A stretch of 64,000 nucleotides of DNA from NCBI GenBank assembly GCA_017307785.1, contig JAFKGI010000008.1:124001-188000 (forward strand). The letters run 5' to 3'. The position numbers and the translations under genes were made by a program. Under the pieces are notes generated by a model. The model had not been told where the DNA came from, searched no databases, and saw only the letters and a list, made by a program, of their open reading frames with translations. The stretch comes from Vulcanimicrobiota bacterium. GTDB taxonomy: Bacteria > Vulcanimicrobiota > Xenobia > Xenobiales > JADMJV01. Of the stretch, positions 1 through 12,063 are shown piece by piece; position 1 is the first letter of the stretch; the number at the start of each line of letters is the position of its first letter.

Positions 1-305
1 TCTTTCAGCAGACGGAAAGAGCTGGCGAAGAGGGCGCGGTCGTTGACTTCGTTCAGGTATTCCTGGTGCAGCAGATCGAGCACAACGTCCAGATTGGCCG
101 TCGCGTCGATCGGCTGCTTGGGAGTTTCTTTGGCGGTCGGAGTTTCCTGAATCTCAGGGATGTCCGGAGTGGCCGGAGCTGCCACCGCGGGCGGCGAGAT
201 GGCCGGGTTGGGAAGATACTTCTGCGAAATGAGAATCGTGCTGACAAATCCCAAACCAACCAGGGTATAGCCGCCCATCAGGACGCCCATGCGGTGAAAA
301 CTCAT
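1..305 (-). CDS. N-terminal part of a probable second S41 (C-terminal processing) protease, cut by window edge
   Basis: The gene reads leftward from an ATG at 303-305 and is still open at position 1, so only about 101 residues are visible. An N-terminal hydrophobic stretch (about residues 8-27) looks like a signal anchor. It is followed by a Pro/Ala/Thr-rich linker and then a helical segment (VVLDLLHQEYLNEV) that resembles the helical N-domain preceding the PDZ of CtpA-type proteases. It starts 16 bp after the stop of a complete S41 protease on the same strand, with CGGAG as RBS, so the two are probably co-transcribed. The protease assignment rests on that context and a weak helix resemblance. 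The catalytic core lies outside the window. Confidence 0.5.
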   Translation of the reverse strand, partial: MSFHRMGVLMGGYTLVGLGFVSTILISQKYLPNPAISPPAVAAPATPDIPEIQETPTAKETPKQPIDATANLDVVLDLLHQEYLNEVNDRALFASSFRLLK

Positions 306-321
306 TGAAAAACTCCGTTGT

Positions 322-1872
322 TTAGTGCGTCAGAAAGGGCAGTTCCAGGCGCAACTTGCGCGAGTCACCGGACTTTTCGAGCGTGATGTCTTCGAACAGG
401 TGGTCCTGCTCGCGCACGAATTCTCGCTTGGTGACCGAATATCCCTGGGCTTTCTGCTCTTCGATGATTTTCAGTTCATCTTCGACCGAGGCGACGACCA
501 TGGGTCCGGGCACGGCCGCGGCCGGCTGGGCCTTGACCTCACCGATGGCGGTGCTCATCGCGGTCTTGAACTGGTCGTCCTCTTCAGTTCCGACCTTCTG
601 AATGTTCATGGAGACCTTGATGTCCGGCTCGATACCCAGCTTGTGGATGTCCTTGCCGTTGGGCGTGTGATAGTGAGCAGTGGTCACTTTCATGGCCGAA
701 CCTTCGGTCAGGGGGAAGATCTTCTGCACACTGCCCTTGCCAAAGGTCTTGTTGCCCACCAGCTTGGCCCGGGACAGGTCCTGCATGGCGCCGGCGGTGA
801 TTTCCGAGGCGCTGGCCGAGTATTCGTTCACCAGCATTACCAGCGGCTTCACCGGATGCAGGTTGGGATGGCTGGGGTAGGGGACTTCGGCCTGTCCGCG
901 TTCCTGCACCGTCACCACGCGGCTCCCGGTGGCCAGGAACTTGGAGCAGACGTCCACGGCCGCGTTGATGTAGCCGCCGCCGTTGTTGCGCAGGTCCAGA
1001 ATATAGGCCTGAGCGCCCTGCTCTTCCAGAGTGCGGATGGCGCCTTCCATCTCGTTGTTGGTGTTTTCACCGAAGACCTTGAGCTTGATGTAACCGACTT
1101 TGGTGCCGTCCTGGTCGACCATCTTGCTGTTGACGCTGCTGGTGCGAATCTGATCGCGGGTCAACTCGACCCAGAAGGGCTCCTGGTCGGCGCGCTTGAT
1201 CAGCAACTTGACTTTGCTGCCGATTTCGCCGCGCAACAGGGTCTGGGCCTGGGGAATGGTGGCCGTCACCGTGGGCGTGTCGTTGATCTGCATGATCACG
1301 TCGCGGGAACGAAGACCGCCGCGCATAGCCGGGGTGTCGGCCATCGGTTCGATGATGGTCAGGGCGTTGTTGTTCTTCTTGTCCAGCTCGATGTAGATAC
1401 CCAGACCGCCGAAGATGGTGCCGTTCATGGCCTCTTTCAGCGAGGTGAACTCTTTCTTGTCCATGTAGACGGTGTAGGGATCGTCCAGAGTCTTGAGCAT
1501 GCCGCGCACGGCCGCTACCTGGAGATACTCGTCAGACAGGAGCTTGGGATGCTTGCTGGCGACCTTATAAAAATCAGCGGTGAATTCCTTAGCCGCTTTC
1601 TCGAAGTCGCCCTTGGAGTGGATTTTCTCGAGTTTGACGGGCGCCAGCTTCTTGGCCTTGAGGGCGCTGTTGAGACCGTCCACGGCTCCATCGAAAAGCT
1701 TCTCGGAAGGGGTCTTATAGATGTATTCCGAGCTGATCAGCGCGGTCAGATTTTTTACGAACTCCGCACCACCCACGGCTTCGGGGCTCGGAGGAGCGGC
1801 CAGCACTTGATGGGAGAGTAAGAGAGCGGTAGCGAGTGAGAGAGCGACATACTTGGAGGGAGATGCCTGCAA
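322..1872 (-). CDS. S41 family C-terminal processing serine protease (CtpA/Prc-like), exported
   Basis: This is a 516-residue periplasmic or surface protease that cuts proteins near their C-termini with a Ser/Lys dyad. The TTG start at 1870-1872 follows AAAGAGGT. An N-terminal signal peptide ends near residue 26 (LLLSHQVLAA). A helical domain leads to a DDPYT motif (about 130-134). A PDZ domain covers about 152-228 (GGLGIYIE, MRGGLRSRDVIMQI). The peptidase core has SASASEI with likely nucleophile Ser354, and FGKGSVQ with likely general base Lys379, 25 residues later as in E. coli Prc. Family membership is clear; the substrate is unknown. A second related gene follows 16 bp downstream, giving a tandem protease pair. 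Confidence 0.93.
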   Translation of the reverse strand: MQASPSKYVALSLATALLLSHQVLAAPPSPEAVGGAEFVKNLTALISSEYIYKTPSEKLFDGAVDGLNSALKAKKLAPVKLEKIHSKGDFEKAAKEFTADFYKVASKHPKLLSDEYLQVAAVRGMLKTLDDPYTVYMDKKEFTSLKEAMNGTIFGGLGIYIELDKKNNNALTIIEPMADTPAMRGGLRSRDVIMQINDTPTVTATIPQAQTLLRGEIGSKVKLLIKRADQEPFWVELTRDQIRTSSVNSKMVDQDGTKVGYIKLKVFGENTNNEMEGAIRTLEEQGAQAYILDLRNNGGGYINAAVDVCSKFLATGSRVVTVQERGQAEVPYPSHPNLHPVKPLVMLVNEYSASASEITAGAMQDLSRAKLVGNKTFGKGSVQKIFPLTEGSAMKVTTAHYHTPNGKDIHKLGIEPDIKVSMNIQKVGTEEDDQFKTAMSTAIGEVKAQPAAAVPGPMVVASVEDELKIIEEQKAQGYSVTKREFVREQDHLFEDITLEKSGDSRKLRLELPFLTH

Positions 1873-2088
1873 CGGAGACCTCTTTCATGATAAGGAATCT
1901 AGGAGAGTTTCCTGCTGGACCTAGAAAACTCCCGCTCGCAAATCAATCACCGCATGGCGGTCTTGGTTCCCGAATAAGAAAATTCATAGTACGGCAGAAC
2001 TGGTGTAAACACATGCCCGGTTTTCTGAGTTAGGCTCCGTTCGTGGACCTGAAGGTTCACGAAATCACACAACACAGGAGACACAACC

Positions 2089-2424
2089 ATGGATAACAAT
2101 CAGATGCACCAGAACGGCGCCACGGCCACCACCATCTATCCTCATCCGGCCATCGTCCAGAGGGTCATTCCCTTCAACTCCGACCCCAACATTCAGAGCA
2201 AGGTCGTGGCCGCCGTGCAGCTTCGTTACGGGCCCATTCAGATCAATGGAAAGCTCGTCCACGGCGACAAGGGACTTTTTCTCTCCATGCCTGCCCGCAA
2301 GAGCGAGTCCGACGGGGAGTATTACGATCATGCTTCCGTTCTGGACGCAAGCTTGATGGACAGCTTCAGGAGCCTGGCCATCGCCGAGTATGTGCGAATG
2401 ACCGGAGTGGTGCTGGCCGCCTAA
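2089..2424 (+). CDS. spoVG: SpoVG family protein
   Basis: The 111-residue product has the SpoVG core at about residues 33-107: VQLRYGPIQINGKLVHGDKG, then GLFLSMPARK, DGEYYDHA and a C-terminal AEYVRM helix. SpoVG proteins bind DNA or RNA and act as pleiotropic regulators. They occur widely in non-sporulating bacteria, and no sporulation gene is visible here. A strong RBS (CAGGAGACA) precedes the ATG. The N-terminal ~30 residues (Asn/Gln/Thr-rich) extend beyond the usual ~85-100-residue family length. The gene stands alone, with about 215 bp of non-coding DNA upstream and its own terminator downstream. Confidence 0.88.
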   Translation: MDNNQMHQNGATATTIYPHPAIVQRVIPFNSDPNIQSKVVAAVQLRYGPIQINGKLVHGDKGLFLSMPARKSESDGEYYDHASVLDASLMDSFRSLAIAEYVRMTGVVLAA

Positions 2425-2431
2425 GAAACAG

Positions 2432-2463
2432 AACGGGTCGCTCCAAAAGAGCGACCCGTTTTG
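2432..2463 (+). terminator. Rho-independent terminator of spoVG
   Basis: A perfect 11-bp stem (AACGGGTCGCT / AGCGACCCGTT) with a 7-nt loop is followed by TTTT. It starts 8 bp after the spoVG stop codon, so spoVG is probably monocistronic. Confidence 0.9.
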
Positions 2464-2475
2464 TAGTCACTTCCT

Positions 2476-2628
2476 GGAGGACCCCCCAGAATTGACCAGA
2501 ACCATACGCAACCACCGTGACGCCTCTCGCTGAAAGATACCTGGCGCTCTATGAGCACGGATACTTTCCGATGGCCGACCAGGATGGACGGGTGCGGGCC
2601 TACTGTTACGACCCTCGGGGGGTCCTCC
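2476..2628. repeat. 12-bp perfect inverted repeat bracketing the aat start
   Basis: GGAGGACCCCCC at 2476-2487 is exactly complementary to GGGGGGTCCTCC at 2617-2628. The arms lie on either side of the aat GTG start (2517). In the transcript they could form a long-range stem. The left arm holds the only Shine-Dalgarno-like GGAGG near the gene, about 36 nt from the GTG, too far to serve that start directly. A chance match of 12 bp at this distance is unlikely but possible in GC-rich DNA. Confidence 0.45.
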
Positions 2629-3092
2629 CAATGGCGGAATTTCATATTCCGCGTCGTCTTAGTCGCTGGTTGCGCACGCAACCCTACCGCCTGACACTGA
2701 ATCAGGCTTTCCCGGAAGTGATTCGTCGTTGTGGGCAACGCAACAACACCTGGCTCTGTCCCGAGATTGAGTCGATTTTCTGCGAATTGCACGGTGCCGG
2801 TCTGGCCCATAGTTTGGAAGCCTGGCAGGGGGAACAGTTGGTGGGTGGACTCTATGGTCTGGCTCTGGGCGGGACGTTCTGTGGCGAATCGATGTTCAGT
2901 TGCGCTGACAATGCCAGCAAGGCTTGTCTGGTTGAGTTATACCGTAGGATGGATCAAGGAGGCTTCGAGCTGATCGACTGTCAGGATGTCACCTCGACGC
3001 TCGCCCAGTTTGGAGCCAGGCACATTCCCTTTGACCAATACTTTGAAATGTTCCGTAGTTATCGAGAGAAGGACTGCAAGCTGGATGGATGA
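2517..3092 (+). CDS. aat: Leucyl/phenylalanyl-tRNA-protein transferase
   Basis: Aat is a cytosolic enzyme that transfers Leu or Phe from aminoacyl-tRNA to N-terminal Arg/Lys of proteins, creating N-degrons for ClpS/ClpAP. The 191 residues carry the family hallmarks: GYFPMAD, the WLCPEI-type segment, AHSLEAW, VGGLYGLALGG, CGESMFS and FELIDCQ, ending with GARHIPFDQYF. It is shorter than the E. coli protein (~234 aa) mainly at both ends. The GTG at 2517 is the only plausible start after an in-frame TGA upstream, and there is no proper RBS close to it. The stop overlaps the ATG of the downstream histidine kinase by 8 bp, so translation is probably coupled. Confidence 0.9.
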   Translation: MTPLAERYLALYEHGYFPMADQDGRVRAYCYDPRGVLPMAEFHIPRRLSRWLRTQPYRLTLNQAFPEVIRRCGQRNNTWLCPEIESIFCELHGAGLAHSLEAWQGEQLVGGLYGLALGGTFCGESMFSCADNASKACLVELYRRMDQGGFELIDCQDVTSTLAQFGARHIPFDQYFEMFRSYREKDCKLDG

Positions 3093-4538
3093 GTTCGCTC
3101 AACTACCCGCCGATCCTCAATTTATAGGCCCTATGATCGACAGCCTGGATGCTGGCTTTGCCGTGGTTGATGCCCAGGGCCGCTTCCAGGTGTGGAATGC
3201 CGCCAATACGAAGATTCTGGGCAAGGGCGCCGTTTTCGGCCTGGAGGCTCAGGATTGGGCCGCGCATTACGGTCTGCATTGCCCCATCGAGCAACGCCTG
3301 CTGCGCCACGAGGAGCTACCCCTGGTGCAGGCCATGGAACGGCTGGAGCAAGTCGAGCAAGAAGTCGTCCTGATCAACGACGTCCATCCTCAGGGTCGCT
3401 GGATCAAAGTCTTTGCCCGACCGCTCTTCAACGCCGAGCGGGAATTGATCGGTGGGGCCGCCATTATCCGCGACGTCACCCACGAAAAAGCTTCGCTGTT
3501 GGCCAGTCAGATGATGTCCTGGTTCTTTACGGCCAGCGATGACGCCATCATCGGCATCAATATGGAAGGCACCGTGCTGCTCTGGAATCCCGGCGCCGAG
3601 CGCCTGTTGGGCTGGAGCTCCGAAGAAATGATCGGTCGCTCGGCTTTTCGCCTGGTCCCGCCGGCCCGCCGGCGCGAAATCGAGGTGCTGATGGACAAAG
3701 CACGCTCTCAGCAGCAACTACCGCCGCTGGAAACCCGCATTCTGCACAAGCACGGCCACGAGGTGGCCGTCTCCCGCTCGATTACCGCCATGCGTGACGC
3801 CAACGGGGCGGTCATCGGTGGCGTGGTGGTGGCCCGCGACATCTCCCGTCTCAAGCGCGCCGAATCCCAGCTGGAAGAATCGCGCCAACAGCTCCGTCAG
3901 CTTTCGGTGCGTCAGCAGAACCTGCTGGAGCAACAGTTGCGCGCGCTGGCCCGCGAGTTGCACGACGAGTTCGGCCAGCAGCTGGCCGCCATGAAGTTCG
4001 AACTGGCCTGGCTCGAGCGCCACCTGGACGATGACCCGCAAGTGGAGGAGCGGTTGGAGTCCCTCAACCATCTGCTGGACTCCACCATCGCCGGCTTGCG
4101 CCGCGTATCCAAGCAAATGCGGCCGCCCTTGCTGGAAGAGCTGGGTCTGTGCCACGCCATCGATGAGCTGGTGGGAGAAATTTCCGCCCGTTACCCTCTC
4201 GAGACAGTTTACGAATGTCACGTGGCCCAGTTCAACTTCGGCACCGACGCCTCGCTGGCCATTTACCGCATCGTTCAGGAAGCGCTGACCAACGTGGTGC
4301 GCCACGCCGCCGCCAGTGAGGTGCGGGTGGTGCTCAGTCAGGAAGGGGACCGCATGGTCACGCTGGTCATGGACAATGGCCGCGGCCTGCCCACCGACGC
4401 CAGGCCCCCGGGCGTCAACTTCGGCATTCTGGGAATGCAGGAGCGCGCCCGCAGCTGGGCCGGTGAAGTGAGCGTGGCCAGTAGGGAGAGCGGGGGAACC
4501 CAGGTGCGAGCGGAGTTCCCCTGGTCGCGAATCCTGGC

Positions 4539-4542
<4 letters not shown>
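3085..4542 (+). CDS. Soluble two-PAS sensor histidine kinase, NarL-partner (HisKA_3) type
   Basis: A 485-residue cytosolic sensor kinase without membrane segments. A first PAS-like domain covers about residues 14-130 and a second about 140-255 ([37 protein letters not shown]). A short coiled coil precedes the HisKA_3 dimerisation domain, with the phospho-acceptor His293 in [12 protein letters not shown]. The HATPase domain has the N-box (LTNVVRHA), DNGRGL and [10 protein letters not shown]. These features are typical of NarX/DegS-like kinases that phosphorylate LuxR-type regulators, but no such regulator is nearby, so it is an orphan here. The start ATG at 3085 overlaps the aat stop; an open frame reaches further upstream inside aat but is unlikely to be used. 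Its end overlaps the convergent metH by 4 bp. Confidence 0.88.
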
Positions 4543-8207
<3,665 letters not shown>

Positions 8208-8324
8208 GGCTGAGGTTCTCCATTACACCTATGCAGCCCGGGACCCCAGGTTTTGTAGGAGATTGATATGACACACGAGTGTTTCCACTCGTTTTCGTAG
8301 TTTTCCAAAGTTTCCCTCGGACAA

Positions 8325-8354
8325 ACAAAAAGACCGGCCGCGAAGCCGGTCTTT
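8325..8354 (-). terminator. Rho-independent terminator upstream of metH
   Basis: Read on the minus strand, a perfect 10-bp stem AAAGACCGGC / GCCGGTCTTT with a 6-nt loop is followed by TTG and more T-rich sequence. It ends transcription of the small gene at 8377-8646 and insulates metH. Confidence 0.85.
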
Positions 8355-8376
8355 CTCGTTGCTGGAACTGCGAATC

Positions 8377-8646
8377 CTAGAGGAGGGCGCGAGCGGATTC
8401 GGAGTTTTTGTTTGCCGAAGCCATCTTGTCTTTCTGGATGCCGAAGGTGATGTCGTTGATGGACGTCATGAGCTTGGCCACGTTGGCGCGGTCGTTCTCG
8501 TCGGCCTTTTTCAGTTCGAGCTGGGTCTGGCGCTGAGTCGAGAGAGCTTGACGTTGATCCGTCTGCTGCATCTGCTGGTCCATCGCCTGCTGGTTGTAGT
8601 TCGTAATGTTTTGGCCGCCACCGCCGCCTACTCCGCCTACTGCCAT
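8377..8646 (-). CDS. Small Gln/Asn-rich hypothetical protein
   Basis: An 89-residue protein of unknown function. It opens with a Gly-rich stretch (VGGVGGGGG), then a Gln/Asn-rich, predicted helical and coiled-coil-like middle (about 14-50), and ends in a polar Lys/Ser/Ala-rich tail. There is no signal peptide. It has an excellent RBS (AGGAGG about 9 nt before the ATG), an AT-rich upstream region and a strong terminator, which together suggest a monocistronic, well-expressed gene. The size and helical character recall small structural or export-substrate proteins, but that is only an impression. Another small Ser-rich orphan with an equally strong RBS sits at 37889-38107. Confidence 0.7.
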   Translation of the reverse strand: MAVGGVGGGGGQNITNYNQQAMDQQMQQTDQRQALSTQRQTQLELKKADENDRANVAKLMTSINDITFGIQKDKMASANKNSESARALL

Positions 8647-8774
8647 AAATGTATATCCTCCTGATTCGTTCGCTGGTTACATTTAGTTTTGCATAAACGA
8701 CCGCTATTGGTAGTGTGTATTTGTTAATGTTTGTCGGTTTTTGTTGCCGGGAAGTTAAAACTCTCTTTAGCTGG

Positions 8775-10496
8775 TCAACATGCGCCTGAGACCGGCAGGC
8801 GCCATTGACAAATCTTCCCATCGCCACCGCCGCTTACGAGCAACCGGGAATCCTCGTCAACGGCCAGGCAGCGTACCCACTGCTCGTGCGCTTCGCTTTG
8901 CACCAGCAGCCGACCGCCGTCCAGGCGGAAGGCGCGCAGACAGCGGTCCGCGCAGGCCGTGAAGATAAGGTTTTGCTGAGCTTGAGCCGCCCAGATCATC
9001 CCCCGGTGTCCGCGCAGGCAGCGTACCTCTCGTTTGCTCTCCAGTTCCCAAGCGCGTACCGTCATGTCCGCGCAACACGTCAGCAGGCCGGCCCCTTCCC
9101 GCATGAAGCGCACTCCTTGAACCCGTGACTGGTGGCCGAGCAAGCTGCCCGCATAAGTTGCCTCCGGCAGCTTCCAGAGATGCACGGCCTTGTCGTCCCC
9201 GGCCGTGGCCAACAAAGAGCCTTGCGGATGCATGGCCAGGCTGTTGGCCGAGCCCTGGTGGGCCGACCAGCGAATGGGCGTCTCCAGAGAGGGCCCGAGC
9301 AGACAGCATTCTCCGTTGGTCAGGCTGGCGGCCACCAGACCCTGACGAGGGTGGAAGGCCAGACCGTTCACCGCCGGACCTCTTTCCAGCAGGGGAAAGC
9401 CCTGAGTAGGGGCCAGTGCGCTCCACAGGCGAACCGAGCCATCCTGTGCTCCGCTGACCAGGTAAGAACCGTCGGCGGACAAGGCCAGGCACTGAATGGG
9501 AGTCTCGTGGGCTTTATGGCTGGAAAGCAATTCCAGTTGCGGCCAGCTCCAACAGCTCCAGCAGCCGTCGCGCCCCGCGGAATAGAGGCGCCCGCCGCCG
9601 GCGTCGAGACAGAGTGCGTAAACCCCGCCGTTGTGGGCGCTCCGGCTGTTCAGACTTTCCAAGGCGGGCAAGCCGCCTTGAGCGGACCTGGGGGTGACGT
9701 CCAATCCCAGGCTGCTGAGGAAGGCTCGCACGGATGCGGGGCGCTGCAGCGGGTCGAGGTGCAACCCCTGAACCAGCGCCGCGCTCAAGGATGGAGGCAG
9801 GGCTGCCAGAGTTTCCCCCTGCAGGCGGGCCCGGGCCTCGGGTGGGGGTCCTCCGGTGGCCAGATGATAGAGGGTGGCGGCCAGGGCGTAGACATCCGCC
9901 GCCGGTGTCAGCGCGACTCGCTCGTACTGTTCTGGAGGGGAGTAGCCGGGTGAGACTTCGCGCTGGGTCAGTTGCGTTTGGCCGCTGCGAGCGGTGCCGA
10001 AATCCAGGATGACGTAGCGACCTTGGCGGGTGAGAAAGAGGTTGTCCGGCTTCAGGTCCGAGTGGATGAGCCCGGCCGCGTGGACCAGCAGCATGGCCTG
10101 TCCCACCTGAGAAGCCAGGTCCAGGATGCGCTGCTCGGACATGGACCCGGCCTGCTGTAGACCGGCTCCCAGGCTGACGCCCTGCAAGAGCTCCTCCACC
10201 AGATAGGCGGTGCCGTTGGCTCGAAAATGACCGAGCACGCGGACCACACCGGGATGGTAGAAGCGCTCGAGGGTGGCGCCCTCTTGGAGAAAGGCTTCTA
10301 CGCCGGCTGGCTCGGTGAGAACGTGGGACCCTTCGCGTCGGGCGCCTTGGGGAAAGAACTCCTTGATGGCCACCGGCAGGCGCCATTCCCCCTGAAGAGC
10401 GGAATAGGTCAGGCTGAAACTGCCTTCACCGATGACCTCCCCGATTTGAAAGGCGCCCTCGCCGAGAATCGTCCCCGGCGCCAGGGGCTCACGCAC
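8775..10496 (-). CDS. Eukaryote-like Ser/Thr protein kinase fused to WD40 repeats
   Basis: A 573-residue cytosolic protein with no membrane segment. The kinase domain covers about residues 15-265, with Gly-rich loop GEGSFSLTY, VAIK (Lys45), catalytic loop HSDLKPDN (Asp147), DFG (Asp165) and SPGYSPPEQY in the activation segment. The usual HRD Arg is Ser146, so it is a non-RD kinase. The C-terminal half (about 285-573) holds roughly seven WD40 blades (for example LALSADGSYLVSGAQDGSVRLW, with repeated DGS/DD turns). The start is GTG at 10496, with no clear RBS and only 8 bp after the preceding adenylate-kinase-like gene, so the pair is probably translationally linked. WD40 repeats suggest a protein-interaction scaffold; the target is unknown. 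Confidence 0.88.
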   Translation of the reverse strand: MREPLAPGTILGEGAFQIGEVIGEGSFSLTYSALQGEWRLPVAIKEFFPQGARREGSHVLTEPAGVEAFLQEGATLERFYHPGVVRVLGHFRANGTAYLVEELLQGVSLGAGLQQAGSMSEQRILDLASQVGQAMLLVHAAGLIHSDLKPDNLFLTRQGRYVILDFGTARSGQTQLTQREVSPGYSPPEQYERVALTPAADVYALAATLYHLATGGPPPEARARLQGETLAALPPSLSAALVQGLHLDPLQRPASVRAFLSSLGLDVTPRSAQGGLPALESLNSRSAHNGGVYALCLDAGGGRLYSAGRDGCWSCWSWPQLELLSSHKAHETPIQCLALSADGSYLVSGAQDGSVRLWSALAPTQGFPLLERGPAVNGLAFHPRQGLVAASLTNGECCLLGPSLETPIRWSAHQGSANSLAMHPQGSLLATAGDDKAVHLWKLPEATYAGSLLGHQSRVQGVRFMREGAGLLTCCADMTVRAWELESKREVRCLRGHRGMIWAAQAQQNLIFTACADRCLRAFRLDGGRLLVQSEAHEQWVRCLAVDEDSRLLVSGGGDGKICQWRLPVSGAC

Positions 10497-10504
10497 GGAA
10501 CTGG

Positions 10505-11251
10505 CTAGACAGCCAGCATGCGGACCGGGGCACTGTGGAAGTTGTCCACCAGAGCTTCCAGGACATCAGCCGTGTCCTGCTGGTCTTTTTCGTCATCCAC
10601 CTGGAAATACGCGCCACGCTGACGGGCCGCCTTCACCACCGGGGTGCAGTCGACGCACTTCTCGTCCGGGTTGGAGAGCTCGATCAGGCGCAGGCCTTCG
10701 AGTTCTTCCAGCAGCGCTTCGGCTTTATGGTGCTTAAAGTCTTCCGGGTAGGCGTCCATGACCATGCCGTGCTCTTGCACGTCGGGCTGGGCCACGCGCT
10801 TGGCCACCAGGTCGTAAAGCAGCAGGGCGGGCGAGTCGTTGCCGCCGTCCAGGGCTTTCTTCAAGTTGACGCCCAGTTCTGAGCCGCTGCTGACTTCGTT
10901 GCGGATCATTTCGCCCATGTTCAGGTGGACCAGGCCCAGGTTGTTGGCGATGGTCTCGGCCTGGTCTTTTTTGGACGACTCGTGGGTGCCGAGCAGCACC
11001 ACCATCAGGGGCGAATTGGTGGCGGCGGCAGCAGCGTTGATGCCGGTTTGCTTGGAAAGCGATTCCATACTGGGAAAGCCGGAGGAAGGCTTGGGGGCGG
11101 CCGGTTGGGCGGGAGCGGGACTGATCTGCACGCTGTCCGGCACCAGCTTGTATTCGGACTCGCCGACGTGGGCACGCGGGGCTACGGCGCCCCAGGGGCT
11201 GCCCGTGCAGATCGGCTTCCTTAGATTTAAGCTGGACGTGATCGAGTTCAT
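10505..11251 (-). CDS. Degenerate adenylate-kinase-like P-loop protein (probable pseudo-enzyme)
   Basis: A 248-residue protein. The first ~80 residues are low-complexity (Pro/Ala/Ser-rich). Residues ~82-245 follow the adenylate kinase fold in order: a strand plus P-loop position, NMGEMIRNEV (matching the family's S/T-G-D-M-L-R), GSELGVNLKKALDGG and LVAKRV. DAYPE stands where adenylate kinase has DGFPR. The P-loop is GTHESSKKD (88-96) instead of GxPGxGKGT, and the catalytic Arg of DGFPR is Glu170. The first substrate Arg (R117) is kept. ATP:AMP transfer is therefore unlikely; binding or sensing of nucleotides is possible. It lies directly upstream of a Ser/Thr kinase-WD40 gene. The adenylate kinase ancestry is inferred by eye from motif order. 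Confidence 0.65.
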   Translation of the reverse strand: MNSITSSLNLRKPICTGSPWGAVAPRAHVGESEYKLVPDSVQISPAPAQPAAPKPSSGFPSMESLSKQTGINAAAAATNSPLMVVLLGTHESSKKDQAETIANNLGLVHLNMGEMIRNEVSSGSELGVNLKKALDGGNDSPALLLYDLVAKRVAQPDVQEHGMVMDAYPEDFKHHKAEALLEELEGLRLIELSNPDEKCVDCTPVVKAARQRGAYFQVDDEKDQQDTADVLEALVDNFHSAPVRMLAV

Positions 11252-11340
11252 CGCTCTATTAGAATAGCGTCCAGGTTCGACCCATCGGTTGCCGAGTTAT
11301 GAACTACCGGTCAAAAGGGTACCGCGGTACGTAAGGGTGG

Positions 11341-12054
11341 TTAGACCCCGAGCGTTCGGCGATATTCGAATAAGACGATGGAAGCACTGGTGGCGGCGTT
11401 GAGCGACTCGCAACCGTGTTCCATCGGGATGGTGCAAAGGGTCTGGACGTTCAAATTCAGTCCGTGGGCTTCGTTACCGACGACCAGCCCCCAGCGCCGC
11501 GGCCAGTGCATGGAGTACAGGTCACGTCCGCCTCGGGGCGAGAGTCCGACCAGGGGGTAATCGGCCAGTTCTTCGCCCGACTTAAGGCGAAAGACGGGAA
11601 AGTGAAAAATGGCTCCGGCGCTGGCTCGCACCACCTTGGGGTTGAAGGGATCGACTCCACCCAGGCAGACCAGCGCTTCCATGCCGGCCGCCCAGGCGCT
11701 GCGCATCAGCGTGCCCAGATTGCCCGGGTCGGAAAGTCCGTCGGCCACCACCAGCCGGTTGTATTGCTGGAGATCGGGCCAGGGGCGAGCTTCCAGCACA
11801 CCCACCACGCCCTGATGGGCGTCGCTGACCCGGTCCAGCTGCTCCGAGTCCACGTGCCAGCCCGGCACTCCCAGGTCCAGGTCGTGACGCGCCGGATCAA
11901 AAAAGATCTCCTTGAGCTGATGATGCCCGTTGTGCGCCTCCAGCAACAACTTGGGCCCCTCCACCAGGAAGAGCCCCAAGTCGCGCCTCACCGACGCCTT
12001 GTCCAACTGCAGCAACTGCTTCAGCTTCGGACTATGTTTTCCGAGTTTCGCCAT
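11341..12054 (-). CDS. TrmH/SpoU family RNA 2'-O-methyltransferase
   Basis: A 237-residue SPOUT enzyme, probably methylating a ribose in rRNA (RlmB/TsnR-like). Residues ~1-90 match the L30e-like RNA-binding N-domain (LFLVEGPKLLLEA). The catalytic trefoil-knot domain has motif 1 DGLSDPGNLGTLMRSA, motif 2 GLVVGNEAHGL and motif 3 CESLNAATSASIVLFEYRR. The ATG start follows a short leader rich in G and A. Downstream (position 11317-11333) lies a small palindrome (GTACCGCGGTAC) before the next gene. The exact target nucleotide cannot be told from sequence. Confidence 0.9.
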   Translation of the reverse strand: MAKLGKHSPKLKQLLQLDKASVRRDLGLFLVEGPKLLLEAHNGHHQLKEIFFDPARHDLDLGVPGWHVDSEQLDRVSDAHQGVVGVLEARPWPDLQQYNRLVVADGLSDPGNLGTLMRSAWAAGMEALVCLGGVDPFNPKVVRASAGAIFHFPVFRLKSGEELADYPLVGLSPRGGRDLYSMHWPRRWGLVVGNEAHGLNLNVQTLCTIPMEHGCESLNAATSASIVLFEYRRTLGV

Positions 12055-12063
12055 CCTTCGGAT

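Noticed and set aside
2986-3084. Upstream extension of the histidine kinase frame inside aat
   Set aside because: The ATG at 3085 overlapping the aat stop gives a standard coupled start; the extension has no PAS-like sequence.
8208-8324. Cobalamin or SAM/SAH riboswitch in the metH leader
   Set aside because: Only a small 7-bp hairpin is seen; I could not find the conserved cores of these riboswitches.
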